Made by a program: the position numbers and the translations under genes
Notes under the pieces: generated by a model
The model's database searches: none
What the model was told of the DNA's origin: nothing
Seen by the model: the letters and a program-made list of their open reading frames with translations, nothing else
DNA from: Carettochelys insculpta
Taxonomy: Eukaryota > Chordata > Testudines > Carettochelyidae
Length of the DNA stretch: 64,000 nt
Direction: 5' to 3'
Assembly: GCF_033958435.1 (NCBI RefSeq)
Contig: NC_134137.1
Coordinates: 320,291,501 to 320,355,500 of the forward strand
In this document: piece by piece, positions 23,365 through 59,956 of the stretch
Layout: each line of letters starts with the position of its first letter
How positions within the stretch are numbered: the stretch's first letter is position 1

Positions 23365-23756
23365 TTATTTTCAATCAGGTCAAGAAAATAATTAAAAGCA
23401 ATTTTTACAGCTGCTTCAGAGTTGACACTACATGTATCAGCAAATTCCCCTGCCAGTTTTTGTGGTTTGCTATCACATTTTCATTTGTTTAAAATGCCAG
23501 ACAAACAGTAAGAGGAAATGGCAAAACCGACTACACCCAGTTTACAAAGTAAACAAACTGAAAATCAATATTTTTTTCTCTACTTTCTTTCAGTTACAGT
23601 AATATTAGGGATTACTTGTAACAATAGTAGTTAAATATTTTGGGGCAGAATTGTGATTTTTGGGTTGATTGGGGCCTGTTTAAATTTTTAAATGACACAA
23701 GCTCCTTTAGACAGGTTGTCAGTAATGTTTTTAATTTTTATGATTTAGCTTTTCCT

Positions 23757-23775
23757 TGTGTGTGTGTGTATGTGT
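23757..23775 (+). repeat. (TG)n microsatellite
   Basis: About seven TG units interrupted by one A. Confidence 0.8.
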
Positions 23776-24004
23776 TTACTTAGCCAGTTTTAATTAAAGG
23801 AGTGTAATCCTTTGCATGAAATTAAAAGAATTAAAAAACATCCTAACTTGCACTTTCTCTTTCTTGCAATCAGCGTTTTAATCACTATGCCCATATAGTT
23901 TATGAAGAATTATTCATTTCAATAAAGAAGCATAAATCATAGATTATGTGATTGATGTATTGAAATGTAGCTTCTTCTTATGTACGTGATTCAAATAAAT
24001 AAAT

Positions 24005-24138
24005 AATATTTAACACTTCACATATATAGTGCACTACAGATATTAGAATGAATCCTTCCAATAGCCTAAAGAGGAAAATAAATACAGTAAATAGTCATCA
24101 TTTTCCAGATAGGGAACTACCACAAAGACAGGCCAAAC
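24005..24138 (-). mobile_element. MIR/L2-type remnant
   Basis: AACACTTCACATATATAGTG, then AATGAATCCTTCCAATAGCC and CATTTTCCAGATAGGGAACT, follow the order of the 3' half of MIR in reverse orientation. Strongly diverged. Confidence 0.5.
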
Positions 24139-24142
24139 AGTA

Positions 24143-24451
24143 CAGGCTGAACGTTTCGATTCCAGAACTCTCTCATCTGACAACAGCAGTAATCCCGCAT
24201 GACTTTAGTTAGCCAGATGACCATTTATCATGGGTGTTGCCAGGCTTCTGGTGGTCCCATAAAGTTTGTTTACAGCCACCAGTCCTGGAGCTCTGTGTTC
24301 TGTGCTGTTATTTAGCCTAGTGTACCTGTAAATGTCTTCTAAGATCCCAGTAAGCAGTGGAAGTGTTGATAATGCTGCTTGACAATATTGACCTCCCGCG
24401 GTCCGCCACCAGTCAGGTCCCCTGGGTTTCGGATGAGAGAGGTTCAACCTG
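24143..24451 (+). mobile_element. Tigger/mariner-type MITE (TA duplication)
   Basis: Begins TA-CAGGCTGAACGTTTCGAT and ends GAGGTTCAACCTG-TA, imperfect inverted termini with TA on each side. Shares its interior (GCATGACTTTAGTTAGCCAG, CCCAGTAAGCAGTGGAAG) with copies at 36921 and 39345. Confidence 0.75.
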
Positions 24452-24453
24452 TA

Positions 24454-25334
24454 TGTCAAAACGACACCCTATGGCCCCCATACTGCCTAGATAGAACTCC
24501 ATTTAGGATCTGGACCTAATTCAATAGTAGACTGGGAATGAGAATGCAGAAGCCCTGGCTATAGGTCCTAAACCATGTTGTCACTCAATATCATATCTTA
24601 ATTGTGTTACAGTAACTTTGATGCTGATGCAAAATTAGTTTACAAATATTGTAACTCGAACATCAAGATTAGCAAACAAGATAGTCAGCCAATCTACATC
24701 ATCCTGAGTATGACACAAGTCTAGGTAAAACTTTCTGCAGATATGTGTTTTGTTACAATGCCAAGCTGAGAGAGTAAATACTTCTGTGACCAATGTTTGC
24801 ACCAGTAAATTGATTTACCTTTTTTTAAAGCGCTGACGCAAGTTTGACAAAGGGAGGTGTTGGGGTATCATTAGTGCTGATTGGTTCGTCCAGTACACTC
24901 CCATTTGTCTTTAAATGATTGTCCAGCTGTACAAGGTCTCAGATAAGCCAATTTTCTATTACAGGTGCAAGTTAAGGTATTACTTAGAAAGTAACCAACT
25001 AAGCAAGATTACATGTTTGACTTTGGAGGTAAACCTAAAAATGTACTTTTACAATGACTATTAATTTTATTTTATACTTCTTCCACTTAACACAAGTAAC
25101 TTTGTGCAAGTGTAATTCATTTGTCAATTTAAGTGAAGTGCGAAGGACTGACAGTTAAGATTTGCTATGCTGTAGCTGTAACTGGCATTAGCAGGTGCAT
25201 TTGGTTTTGCCTCAGACACGAAATACAATCTTCATTTTTGGTCAGAAAAATCAAAATTTAAGAAAGACAGGAAGCAGCAAGAGCTATCTGCAGTTGACTA
25301 GATAATTAAGAATGATATGCTTCTGTTCTTTTAG
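24454..25334 (+). other. 5' flank of the first candidate SLC38A4 exon
   Basis: No MITE or LINE recognised in about 880 bp, in contrast to the surroundings. Contains GCTGATTGGTTCG (CCAAT-type box in reverse) at about 24877 and the palindrome GTAAATTGATTTAC at about 24806. A promoter here is possible but not shown; no clear TATA box or CpG island. Confidence 0.25.
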
Positions 25335-25395
25335 GGCCTCTGGCTAACTACTGAGAATTTTTATCAAGACTTTTGGTTTACCTGCTAACATCCAA
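25335..25395 (+). other. Candidate non-coding 5' exon of SLC38A4
   Basis: A 61-nt segment lies between a strong acceptor (TTCTGTTCTTTTAG) and a consensus donor (GTAAGTAT). It contains no ATG, as expected of a leader exon, and lies 4.3 kb before the first coding exon on the same strand. The human gene has, as I recall, two non-coding leader exons. No transcript evidence is available. Confidence 0.35.
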
Positions 25396-26869
25396 GTAAG
25401 TATACACGAATATGAAATAAATTGCTCATTTTAATTGTCTGTTTATTTTAAAGTAGTAATTATAGCACATTTCATCTTAAAATTGCTTTAGAAACAACAT
25501 TCATTTTTTAAATTCATTGTCATTGAGAATAAGAGAATTGATGGGACACAAAAATACCAGCCATTACAAAATGCTTGAGAATGCAACTGTTAGGCGAATA
25601 AAATAAGGTGAAAGATAAACCTATTTGATAAACCTCGGCTCATTCGTAATCCTAGATGCAACACAGAATATAAATCAAAATTGCTGTGAAATAAAATAGA
25701 AAAACAAGTTCACGTTTTTCGTATTTCATTACATATTGAAAAGGAGTTATTTGAATATATTATCTGAGGGCCTTTTAAGAAAATTATGTTCTATTGTAAC
25801 GCAAATTTCATTACCAGCAGATTAACTTAAGCTTACTTAGGTTTTTAGAATATACTTTAGAGGGATAATTCTTTGTGCATCCAAAATGTTCATTTCAGTG
25901 TCATATCTTAAAAGAAAAAAAAACATGCTTTTGTTTCCGTCTTCCTTCTTGTTCCACAAGAAGGAGCAAAAGACTAGGTCTGTCGCAGCTGGGTTTAAAG
26001 AACATAGTTAAGCCAGCAGACTTTTCTGAGACATATACCTAAGCGGGAGAATTAGCGCTGGTGTTACCTAGAAAAATGGAGCTGGTGCATAATATTGCTG
26101 CTTAGCCGTTCTTCCCTTTTTTTACGTTTGTGCCTTTGGAAGTGCTTTGTGGAGAAAAGACATTGCCGCTTGTGCTTCTCGGGGTAACAGTAGCTATACA
26201 CAGCATTGGCTGGTAGCTGAGTTGGTGAAAGCTGTATTATATTTTTGATATATACGCCAGCTGTTGGAAAATTCAGCTTTTTAGAACCCTCTTGCACACA
26301 CCTGGGATTTTATGTGAACAGTATATTTTATGTGAATAAATTCTTTTGGAGGTAAAGTGCAACAGAGATTTTATGCATGCGGCATTTTTTCCACCCAGAC
26401 ACAAGATAAAAATAGATTTGCATGTAGTTACATATCTGAGGTGATCAAATTTCAAAAGTTTGCGCAATAAATAACTGGTTGCACAAAGATTTGGGTAAGA
26501 TTATTAACAATTCAATGCATTCACTGCCTTGCATAAAACATGCCTTGAAATATTAATAAATTTCTGAAAAAATTGACCTTCCAGTTCCATGAATAAATAA
26601 CATAGACCCTGAATCTGCAAAAACTTATGCAAGTGCCCAAGTTTGCTTACATGAGTTGTCCCAGTAATTTTAATAAAATTTCTTATATGAGTAAGGTTAC
26701 GTATACGTACATATGTTTGCAGGACAGGGCCTAAGACTTTAAGGACTGGATGGTAAAAAGTTGGTTATCTAAAAAATACATGGTAATGAAATCTAAAGAA
26801 CATATATACACATAGTAATTAGTAGTCTTTTTATTATGTAAAAATGTATACAATTTCAGGGAGGAAAGG
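25396..26869. other. Intronic or 5' flank sequence, nothing recognised
   Basis: AT-rich with no clear repeat. Confidence 0.4.
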
Positions 26870-27045
26870 AGGGTGTGATAATGTCTTTTACTGGACCAGC
26901 TTGTGTTAGGGTAAGAGACAAGTTGTTGAACTACACACACAATTTTCTTCAGTTCTATATAGCTCTAAAGCTTGTCTTTTTCATCAACAAAAGTTGGTTC
27001 AAAAAAGATATTGCTTCACCTGTGTCATCTCTCTCTGCTCTTGGG
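26870..27045. repeat. Palindromic PLE-type repeat, decayed
   Basis: The left arm TAATGTCTTTTACTGGACCA with AGAGACAAGTTGTTGAAC is mirrored by TCATCAACAAAAGTTGGTTC and AAAGATATTGCTTCACC on the right, with CTTCAGTTCTATATAGCTC in the centre. The pattern is that of the PLE-type repeat also seen at 22310-22421. Confidence 0.55.
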
Positions 27046-27715
27046 AGCAACAGAGCTGCAAAAGCACTGCACATTTCATCGTAAGATTTTCTTATGCGTG
27101 AGAAGTGTGCAGCATAAGGAACACTGGCACGACAGAGGAACTGATTACAATTTTTCAAACTAAGTGCTCACGTAGTTGATGTGCAGCAACATAATTGTAC
27201 GCAGGCCCCTATCCTGCAAGCCCTTATGCATGAGAGTAGCTTTGGGCATGTGTGTATTCCAATGGCGTCTGGGACAACTCACATACTCAAAGTTACTTGC
27301 ATGTGCAAGAGTTTGTGAAACTAGGGAACTGGAGAGAGGATTTCAAGAAATAAAGAGCCTGATCCTCCAAACACTGATAAAGATCTGGGTGGTAATACAC
27401 CCTATACTCTTTAGCGTTTGCAGAATTGGGACCTAAGATTGACTGTGATTCAGTACCAAATGCCTGATGCTGACAACAGTCCCACACGAGCGACTTCGTA
27501 ATCCTTTCAGACAATCAGTAAAATAAAGCACTTAAGTGTTTGAAGAATTAGCCTTTAAAATAGTACCTATACCCTTAGTAGAATTTTTTTCTGTGAGATT
27601 CTTCTTTCCTTTCCAAATACAGTATAGACTGTGTCGTACAGAATGTCTTTCTTAGCCTAATCACTGTATCAGTCCATGGCAGTGTTTCTCTTACACTATT
27701 CTCTTTGTTTCTCAG

Positions 27716-27772
27716 CTCTTTAAAAAAAATCAGTTTAGCAGGGCTGATACAACCGGAAGAATCTTCTCTAAA
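27716..27772 (+). other. Second candidate non-coding 5' exon
   Basis: A 57-nt segment is preceded by a long pyrimidine tract ending in CTCAG and followed by the donor GTGAGTAT. It has no ATG. It lies between the 25335 candidate and the first coding exon and could be an alternative or additional leader exon of SLC38A4. Splice-site quality is the only evidence. Confidence 0.3.
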
Positions 27773-28599
27773 GTGAGTATTTGTTAGTGTTCACAACAGA
27801 GATTTTCTTTATCACTGGCAGGTTCTGTGTTTGACTGGTCTGCTTTTCATAGACATAGATCTAAAAGAAACGTCTGGATCCTATGTGACTGCGTTTTGGA
27901 AAGCAAAATATTTTAGTTTTAGGGGTATTGTCGTAATTGAGTTTATCACTGACTCAGTGAGGAACCAGTTCTTTTCATTGCTTCAGCTGAAAAGTTATTC
28001 ATGTTCCCAGTGGGCAAAATCAGATCCTTGGAATGCAAGCCTGCCTAGCTATCTCTGACCTAATGCCAGATTCAGTAATCAGTCAGACTAACTGCTGGAG
28101 TGGCAGCAGAAAGGAATAAACAGAGCAACTGGTAGGAGATTGGCAAAAATATCATGATATTATTCTGCTTTTCAATGATTAAATAAAAATAACTGTTACT
28201 AGAGTAAGATAGTTTGTCTTAATTTTTAATATAAGGTCAGTTTTAATCTGCACTGTTGTTTAAAGTTTATATTTTACATGCACACTTTAACATTGTGCTG
28301 CTAAAAATAGGTTAGAGAGCATTCATGTTGGGAATGGCATATTAACGGCAATATAGATAACTGAAGGTTTGATAATTGAGCAAGGAACTAAACATCCATT
28401 AACGCAAAAAATGGAGAAATTTAGGAAGTAATTTCAGGATTAGGGACACAGTAAGGAAAAACAGAATAGTGATTTTGCTGGTTTTTAATAGTAATTTTTA
28501 TTCTGCAATGTTTCAGGACATTTAATTATACATTAAGAATACAGCATTTTATTTGCTTGTATACAGCTCAGGAAACATATAATGGATTCATTTAGTGTG

Positions 28600-28795
28600 T
28601 TGTAGTGGGAGGCACAAAGAGTCAGGGGTCTGTATTTCTATACCCAGCTGTGTCAATAACCATCTGTACGACTTGTGGCAAGTCATTCATCTCTCTGTGC
28701 CTTTGTTTTCCCATCCATGAAATGGGGATGCTATTGTTAAGTCAGTTTGCTAAAACACTTTTAGAAGTGAAAAAGTGTGGTACAGCAGCATAATA
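28600..28795 (+). mobile_element. MIR remnant
   Basis: Shows the MIR order: AGTGGGAGGCACAAAGAGTC, GACTTGTGGCAAGTCATTCA, CTCTGTGCCTTTGTTTTCCC, ATGAAATGGGGATGCTATTG. Lies in the intron before the first coding exon of SLC38A4. Confidence 0.75.
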
Positions 28796-29700
28796 GCAAT
28801 AGTTTATTATTAGACGTGGGAATGAGTAAACAAATGTAAATGTGTATCGGTAAACTGAAATTGTAAGGATAAACCAATGTAAATGCCAGAACACACAATC
28901 ATACTGTCTATAGGATAAATTACATGGTTTATGGTGGATCACATAAAAAGATTATTATTTTTCCAGGTGGTAATTATTATTTATCCATACCCCTCCTCTT
29001 ACGAGAGGGAGGCATAACAAACTGTATAAATATGTAAGGATTCTGTGTGAGTGATAGTTTACATAATCTAAAACGATCTCATAGTTTTGATGAACAAGTA
29101 TTAAACTGAGATGTGAGGTAGTGAAGTGCATAGAGCAGGCACCAGCAGCTTGATTCTTTTTAATATATAACCATATTTATCTGGTAATACATGCTTCAAG
29201 ACACCAACTTGTTCCTTCAGAAGAATAATTTTATTGTAGCAACCTCATATGATAGTCATTAACGTTTACGCGTACCATTTTCTTATCAACAACCCAACCC
29301 TGATATATTTAATATCTAGTTAAGCATGCATTGTAACAGGATTATCCAGGATATCAAGTAAAAGGAAAGAATTTAACAAATTAATTTTGCCAGATTTTAT
29401 ATTACACCTATTTACAATGATAAGTATTTATAGACAGACCCTATATACCAGTGATTTATTAATATTCGAGGAAATGTTGAAAATCTATTTTGTAGATATG
29501 TCTTCTTACATTTTGAGAAAGACCAAGTGAAAAGATGATGTACAAAGAAGAATATTGTGCTTGTATTTATACAGAATTTTCCCAGTCTGCTATAGTAGCT
29601 TCTCTGAATGTTATTCCAAAGAACAAACACCAACAGAGTGAATCACAATCATTTCTCTAATTTGAGGAAAATTCTGAGTTCTTTTGTGTTCTGTTTGCAG

Positions 29701-29812
29701 AACAGAGTGTTCCAAAAGTTAACACATGGTGGAGAGAACCAGTAAGCAGAAGGTACAGTATTGTTTACACTGTGGAAGCTGGTGTGTGAACTAGAAAGCG
29801 CTGACTGCTCAA
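29701..29812 (+). other. SLC38A4: 5' UTR part of first coding exon of SLC38A4
   Basis: A strong acceptor (pyrimidine-rich tract then TTTGCAG) ends at 29700, so the exon probably starts at 29701 with 112 nt of leader before the ATG. The leader contains an upstream ORF at 29726-29794. The acceptor is inferred from sequence; transcription could instead start upstream without splicing here. Confidence 0.6.
29726..29794 (+). promoter_or_regulatory. Upstream ORF in the SLC38A4 leader (22 codons)
   Basis: An ATG at 29726 in fair context (A at -3, G at +4) opens a 22-codon frame that ends in TAG at 29792-29794, 18 nt before the main ATG. It is in a different frame from the transporter and does not overlap it. 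Such a uORF would be expected to reduce initiation at the main ATG or tie it to stress signalling; that is inference. Confidence 0.5.
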
Positions 29813-56125
<26,313 letters not shown>

Positions 56126-56353
56126 CCTGTGCAGGAGGGAAAGTATGTGTCAGACAGGAAATGCTTGGATACCATGTTCCGAAAGACTCTTGACATCTAG
56201 ATGGGAGCATTATTCCTAGCTAATAATTGGAAGATTCCAAAGACTGTGACTAGTGATGTCACTAGAACCCTCTGGAATACTAAATAATCCTTTGTACAAG
56301 GGATAGTTATTTATGCGTTAAAAACCTGTGCTGAACATTTCTAGCCAGGCTAT

Positions 56354-56359
56354 AATAAA
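56354..56359 (+). terminator. Proximal poly(A) signal AATAAA
   Basis: AATAAA lies 229 nt after the stop codon and is directly followed by TGTGTGTAGTG and a T run, a good downstream element. A short-UTR mRNA isoform is plausible. Confidence 0.5.
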
Positions 56360-56719
56360 ATGTGTGTAGTGAATTTTTTTCCAAAAGCACAATAAGGGTA
56401 ACTGTGCAGATAGTCTTCAAAAATAGATTTTTCCCCATTCTTTGGATAAATACAGCTCCTAAAGTGTTGAAAAACAGGGCAGTGTCCAAAAATTAGCAAG
56501 TGCCTTTTTATAATTGAAACACATGGGCATAGCTTAAAGCAAGACAGAATGTGAGAGGAAGGGCAGGAGCTACCTAGGTGGTCTGAAATACAAGTATTGA
56601 TCTTTCGAATCAGGAAGAAGATGCCTTTGACCAACCAGTCAACAAAGGGGAATGTTAAGTTTGTTGTGACCTGTACTGTCAGCTGTCAGGTGTATTACAG
56701 CTGTTGAACCCTGATTCAA

Positions 56720-56725
56720 AATAAA
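56720..56725 (+). terminator. Middle poly(A) signal AATAAA
   Basis: The hexamer is exact, but the following sequence (AGCAAGAAAACATGCC) lacks a clear GU-rich element, so it is weaker than the other two. Confidence 0.25.
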
Positions 56726-57945
56726 GCAAGAAAACATGCCAACAGTGCCCCCACCCAACCCCCGTCTTACAGTTAGATGTGAGTGAATGGACTCCTGAAC
56801 AGAGGTGGCTGCCCTATGAGGCAAGGGTCACCTGCATGGAGCCAGTTGCAGGACTGGGGCCTATATTTAAATAAGACTTCTATATAGCTATTGTTCTGTT
56901 ATTACCTAGACCTGTGCTGGGAGCAGCTGGCAGTTCTGGTGTGGGGTTTGGGGTTTTTTAACTATCCTTGTAAACATGTGTGACCTGAGGTCACTGAACA
57001 AGATGTATTCTGTCTATAAAGTTGTCTTCCATTATAACAGAGATTTAAGGAGACCACAAGGCATGTGAAAGCACACCACCCAGTATTGTTTGATACATTT
57101 TTATTTGATGTGTTCAGTGCAGGAAACTGTGATTTGCTATATATATTCTTTTTCTCCAGCTGTCAAAATGCTAATGTATGGTACATTATTTTTGATTTTT
57201 ATATGTGTAGTTCTTTGTTTTTATAGTCACAAACTTTATAATATTTTGAAGAAAACAGATTGGGTTGTTGGGTCTGTAAAAAGTTTGTTTTTATGTATCA
57301 GTGCACAAATACCTGTGAAAGCCCAACCTGTTACCTGTGTAACAAGACATTTTGATGTTTACTATACTATCATCATATAAAATATTGCAAGAATACAGAC
57401 CCCTCTTCTCTTAAGAATTGTCAATATCTGCTCTGCAATTCTGTATTTTTGCCCTAGATTACAAATCTAGATAGTTTCTACTGTTAATAGATTTTAGCTT
57501 GCATATGTGTGTATTAAGTCAACATGTACAGTTGAGCTATAGAATTCAATACACAGGGAAAGGTATTAATTTAAGAGCAAGTTTATCATTCTAGGCAGTT
57601 GTGCAAAACAAAAGATATGTACTATATGGGTGGTTAGTTAGTGCTCAATATCCTTGGAGCTCTGGCTATTTAGGTTATGATGTTTGGGGTAAGTTCTGAT
57701 CTAATTTAGACCCCACACTCTTCCCATTCTCACCAGTGCAAATCAAAAGTTGTTGGAGTAAGATTAGAGGTATACAAAATGTAACTGCTTGAAGAATCAG
57801 GCCCAATAGCATCAATGAAGCTACATTAATTAGGGTACGATTCACCATTTGTTTAAATTTGAAATCAGTTACATACTGAAGCCATGCAGAGTTATGATTT
57901 GTCTGACTAACCTATTGAATTTGATATAGAATTGGCTTTATCTGT

Positions 57946-57968
57946 ACACACACACACACACACACACC
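57946..57968 (+). repeat. (CA)n microsatellite in 3' UTR
   Basis: Eleven CA units within the SLC38A4 3' UTR. Confidence 0.9.
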
Positions 57969-58713
57969 CTACTGACATCTCAAAGAAATAGTCTCAACTG
58001 AGTTATATCTTTCTGTATATTATTTTATTTGTATATAAAAGTACTGTAACCTTCATAGCTTGGAGCACATTTCTATGTATGTGCTCACTACTAAGAAAAG
58101 ACAGCTATATTATTTTGGTTATAGGCCTTTAAAGGGATTCATACAAACAGGGCAGTGCATTGAACTGATGGAGAACGTATCTTTGACATCAGTGTCCAAT
58201 GTATACCTTTCACACACACAAAATTCCCACTGTGACATCAGATGTATGTAGAAGGACTGCACGGCTGAATTATAATTATATTTGAATTTTGCAGGGGCTG
58301 CTAATCTAGAACTCAGAAATGCATTCCCGTATAATAACACTTCAATCTCACGCTCTTAAAAATGGAACTGCAGTAAAGATATGACCAGAAATACTATTGG
58401 GAAATAGTGCAATCTACTGCCTTTCACTGCATGACAGCGTTTGGTTCTCCATGAAAACCGAGTGGTTAGCTTGCCCCGCCATAACTGTGTTCAGAAACAG
58501 TTTTCAAATTCATTATAAAATACCAGATATTAAAGCTACAGCATATTTCCCACTATACACAGTTAACTGCCACACATATTGCGTGACAGGCACAATATTA
58601 CAGACTAATTTATTTAGCACTTCTTGCAGATAGCTGAAGTTGAATTTTCTTGTTCATATTGTAATATTTAGGTCTGGGGAGGACTTTTATTACAAAAATG
58701 TATATTGATGCAT

Positions 58714-58719
58714 AATAAA
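58714..58719 (+). terminator. Distal poly(A) signal AATAAA
   Basis: An AT-rich context precedes AATAAA, with cleavage expected near 58735-58740 and a TGTG/TTTGTTTTTTG tract at 58755-58790. A MIR remnant begins soon after, consistent with the end of the gene. Confidence 0.55.
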
Positions 58720-58799
58720 TTAATTTTTCAAAAAGACTGCTGGCATTTTTTAAGTTGCTGTGATCTGGTTTGTTTTTTGTAAAATGTGGTAAGGATCAA

Positions 58800-59010
58800 A
58801 AATAGAAGCAGCGCCATCTAGTGATTAGAGCAGCATCTTGTGAGTCAGGAAACTTGGTTCTATTCCTAATTCTTCCACTCTGCCTCCAACTGATCTTTGG
58901 CAAGTCATCTAATGTCTCTATTTATTAGTTTCCTTCATAAGTAAAATAAGGATAATACTGAGCAATTGTTGGTAAGTGCTTTGAAATCTTCGGATGAAAT
59001 GCACCAACTA
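58800..59010 (+). mobile_element. MIR remnant
   Basis: CCATCTAGTGATTAGAGCAG, TTGTGAGTCAGGAAACTTGG, TCTTTGGCAAGTCATCTAAT and a closing GGTAAGTGCTTTGAAATCTT follow the MIR consensus order. Begins just past the distal poly(A) signal. Confidence 0.75.
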
Positions 59011-59566
59011 AGTTGACGGTATTATATCAAAGTCACAGGCCGTGCTTTCCAAAAAAGACTAGTGATTTTGACTAATGATTTTAGATACTCAATAGAGACT
59101 CACAGGGGCCTGATTTTGGAGAACTCATCATCTTCTGAAAATTACGTGTCCATAATTTGCACCAAATAATGCACCAAATCTTCAGACTCAACCATCCAAA
59201 ACGTTTATGTAACTAACCTTTTACTACAGTGGCAAGGCACAGCAGACAGCAATTCCTGCTTCCCCAACTTCCTCTAGCTGTGCTGCAGTGCATGCTATAA
59301 AGCAAGTTTTCCAATTTAAGTGGTATGTGAATGATACCAGGGCAAATAAATTGGGGGATGATCAGAAGATTGCTCTACTCCTAGCAATGGCAGGCACAGC
59401 TTTCTTAGATGTACACAATGCAGTCCATGCAAATAGTGGTGGGGACAGAGAGGAAAGTTTTGCAGAACTAATGAAAGCTTGAGGAGCTTCTGTCCTTAGG
59501 AGTTAAAAATGTGGCATTTTGTGTGTGTGTGTGTTTGAAATGAGAGCTGGTTAGTGTGAGAACACA

Positions 59567-59956
59567 GAGGCTACATCTACACTAGCAAGTTCTTTCAAAA
59601 TATTTTTCGAAAGACGGGGGCTCTTTTGGCAGTTCCAGTGGTTTATCCACACACAGAAAGCGTTCTTTCGAAATTACAACGGAAGAATGCGGCACTCCTT
59701 CACAAGTGCTCTTCTACTCCCGTTTCAGGAAGCGGCTTCTTTCAAAAGCAAATGCAGGTAGGTGCTCTGCGAGCCCTTTTTTTTCCGAAAGAGCAGTCCT
59801 CGGGGCACCTGATTTTTTGATCCCTGGCCCATTTTTTCAAAAGAGCAGGGGCTGCACGGACACTCTTTTGAAAGAGCAGATCGGTCTTTTGATCTGCTTT
59901 TTGGTGTGTGGAGGAACTCTTTCAAAAGCCATTCAGAGGATCGCTGTAGTGTAGCC
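59567..59956. mobile_element. MITE of the 47894 family
   Basis: Starts GGCTACATCTACACTAGCAAG, ends CGCTGTAGTGTAGCC. Shares TTTTTCGAAAGACGGGGG-type and TTCTTTCGAAATTAC-type subterminal blocks with 47894. In the 3' flank of SLC38A4. Confidence 0.75.

Larger units (their letters stand above)
56126..58740 (+). other. SLC38A4: SLC38A4 3' UTR (to distal poly(A) site)
   Basis: About 2.6 kb follows the stop codon, AT-rich and unusually free of recognisable transposons compared with the introns, as expected of a constrained 3' UTR. It contains AATAAA at 56354, 56720 and 58714. The distal signal is followed by a GU-rich tract (58755-58790). A (CA)n run lies at 57946-57968. The end point is inferred. 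Confidence 0.6.

Noticed and set aside
22704..23391. Two open frames of 93 and 154 codons
   Set aside because: They overlap the hAT element at 22423-23071 and continue into unrelated sequence with a CTAT microsatellite; no protein similarity.
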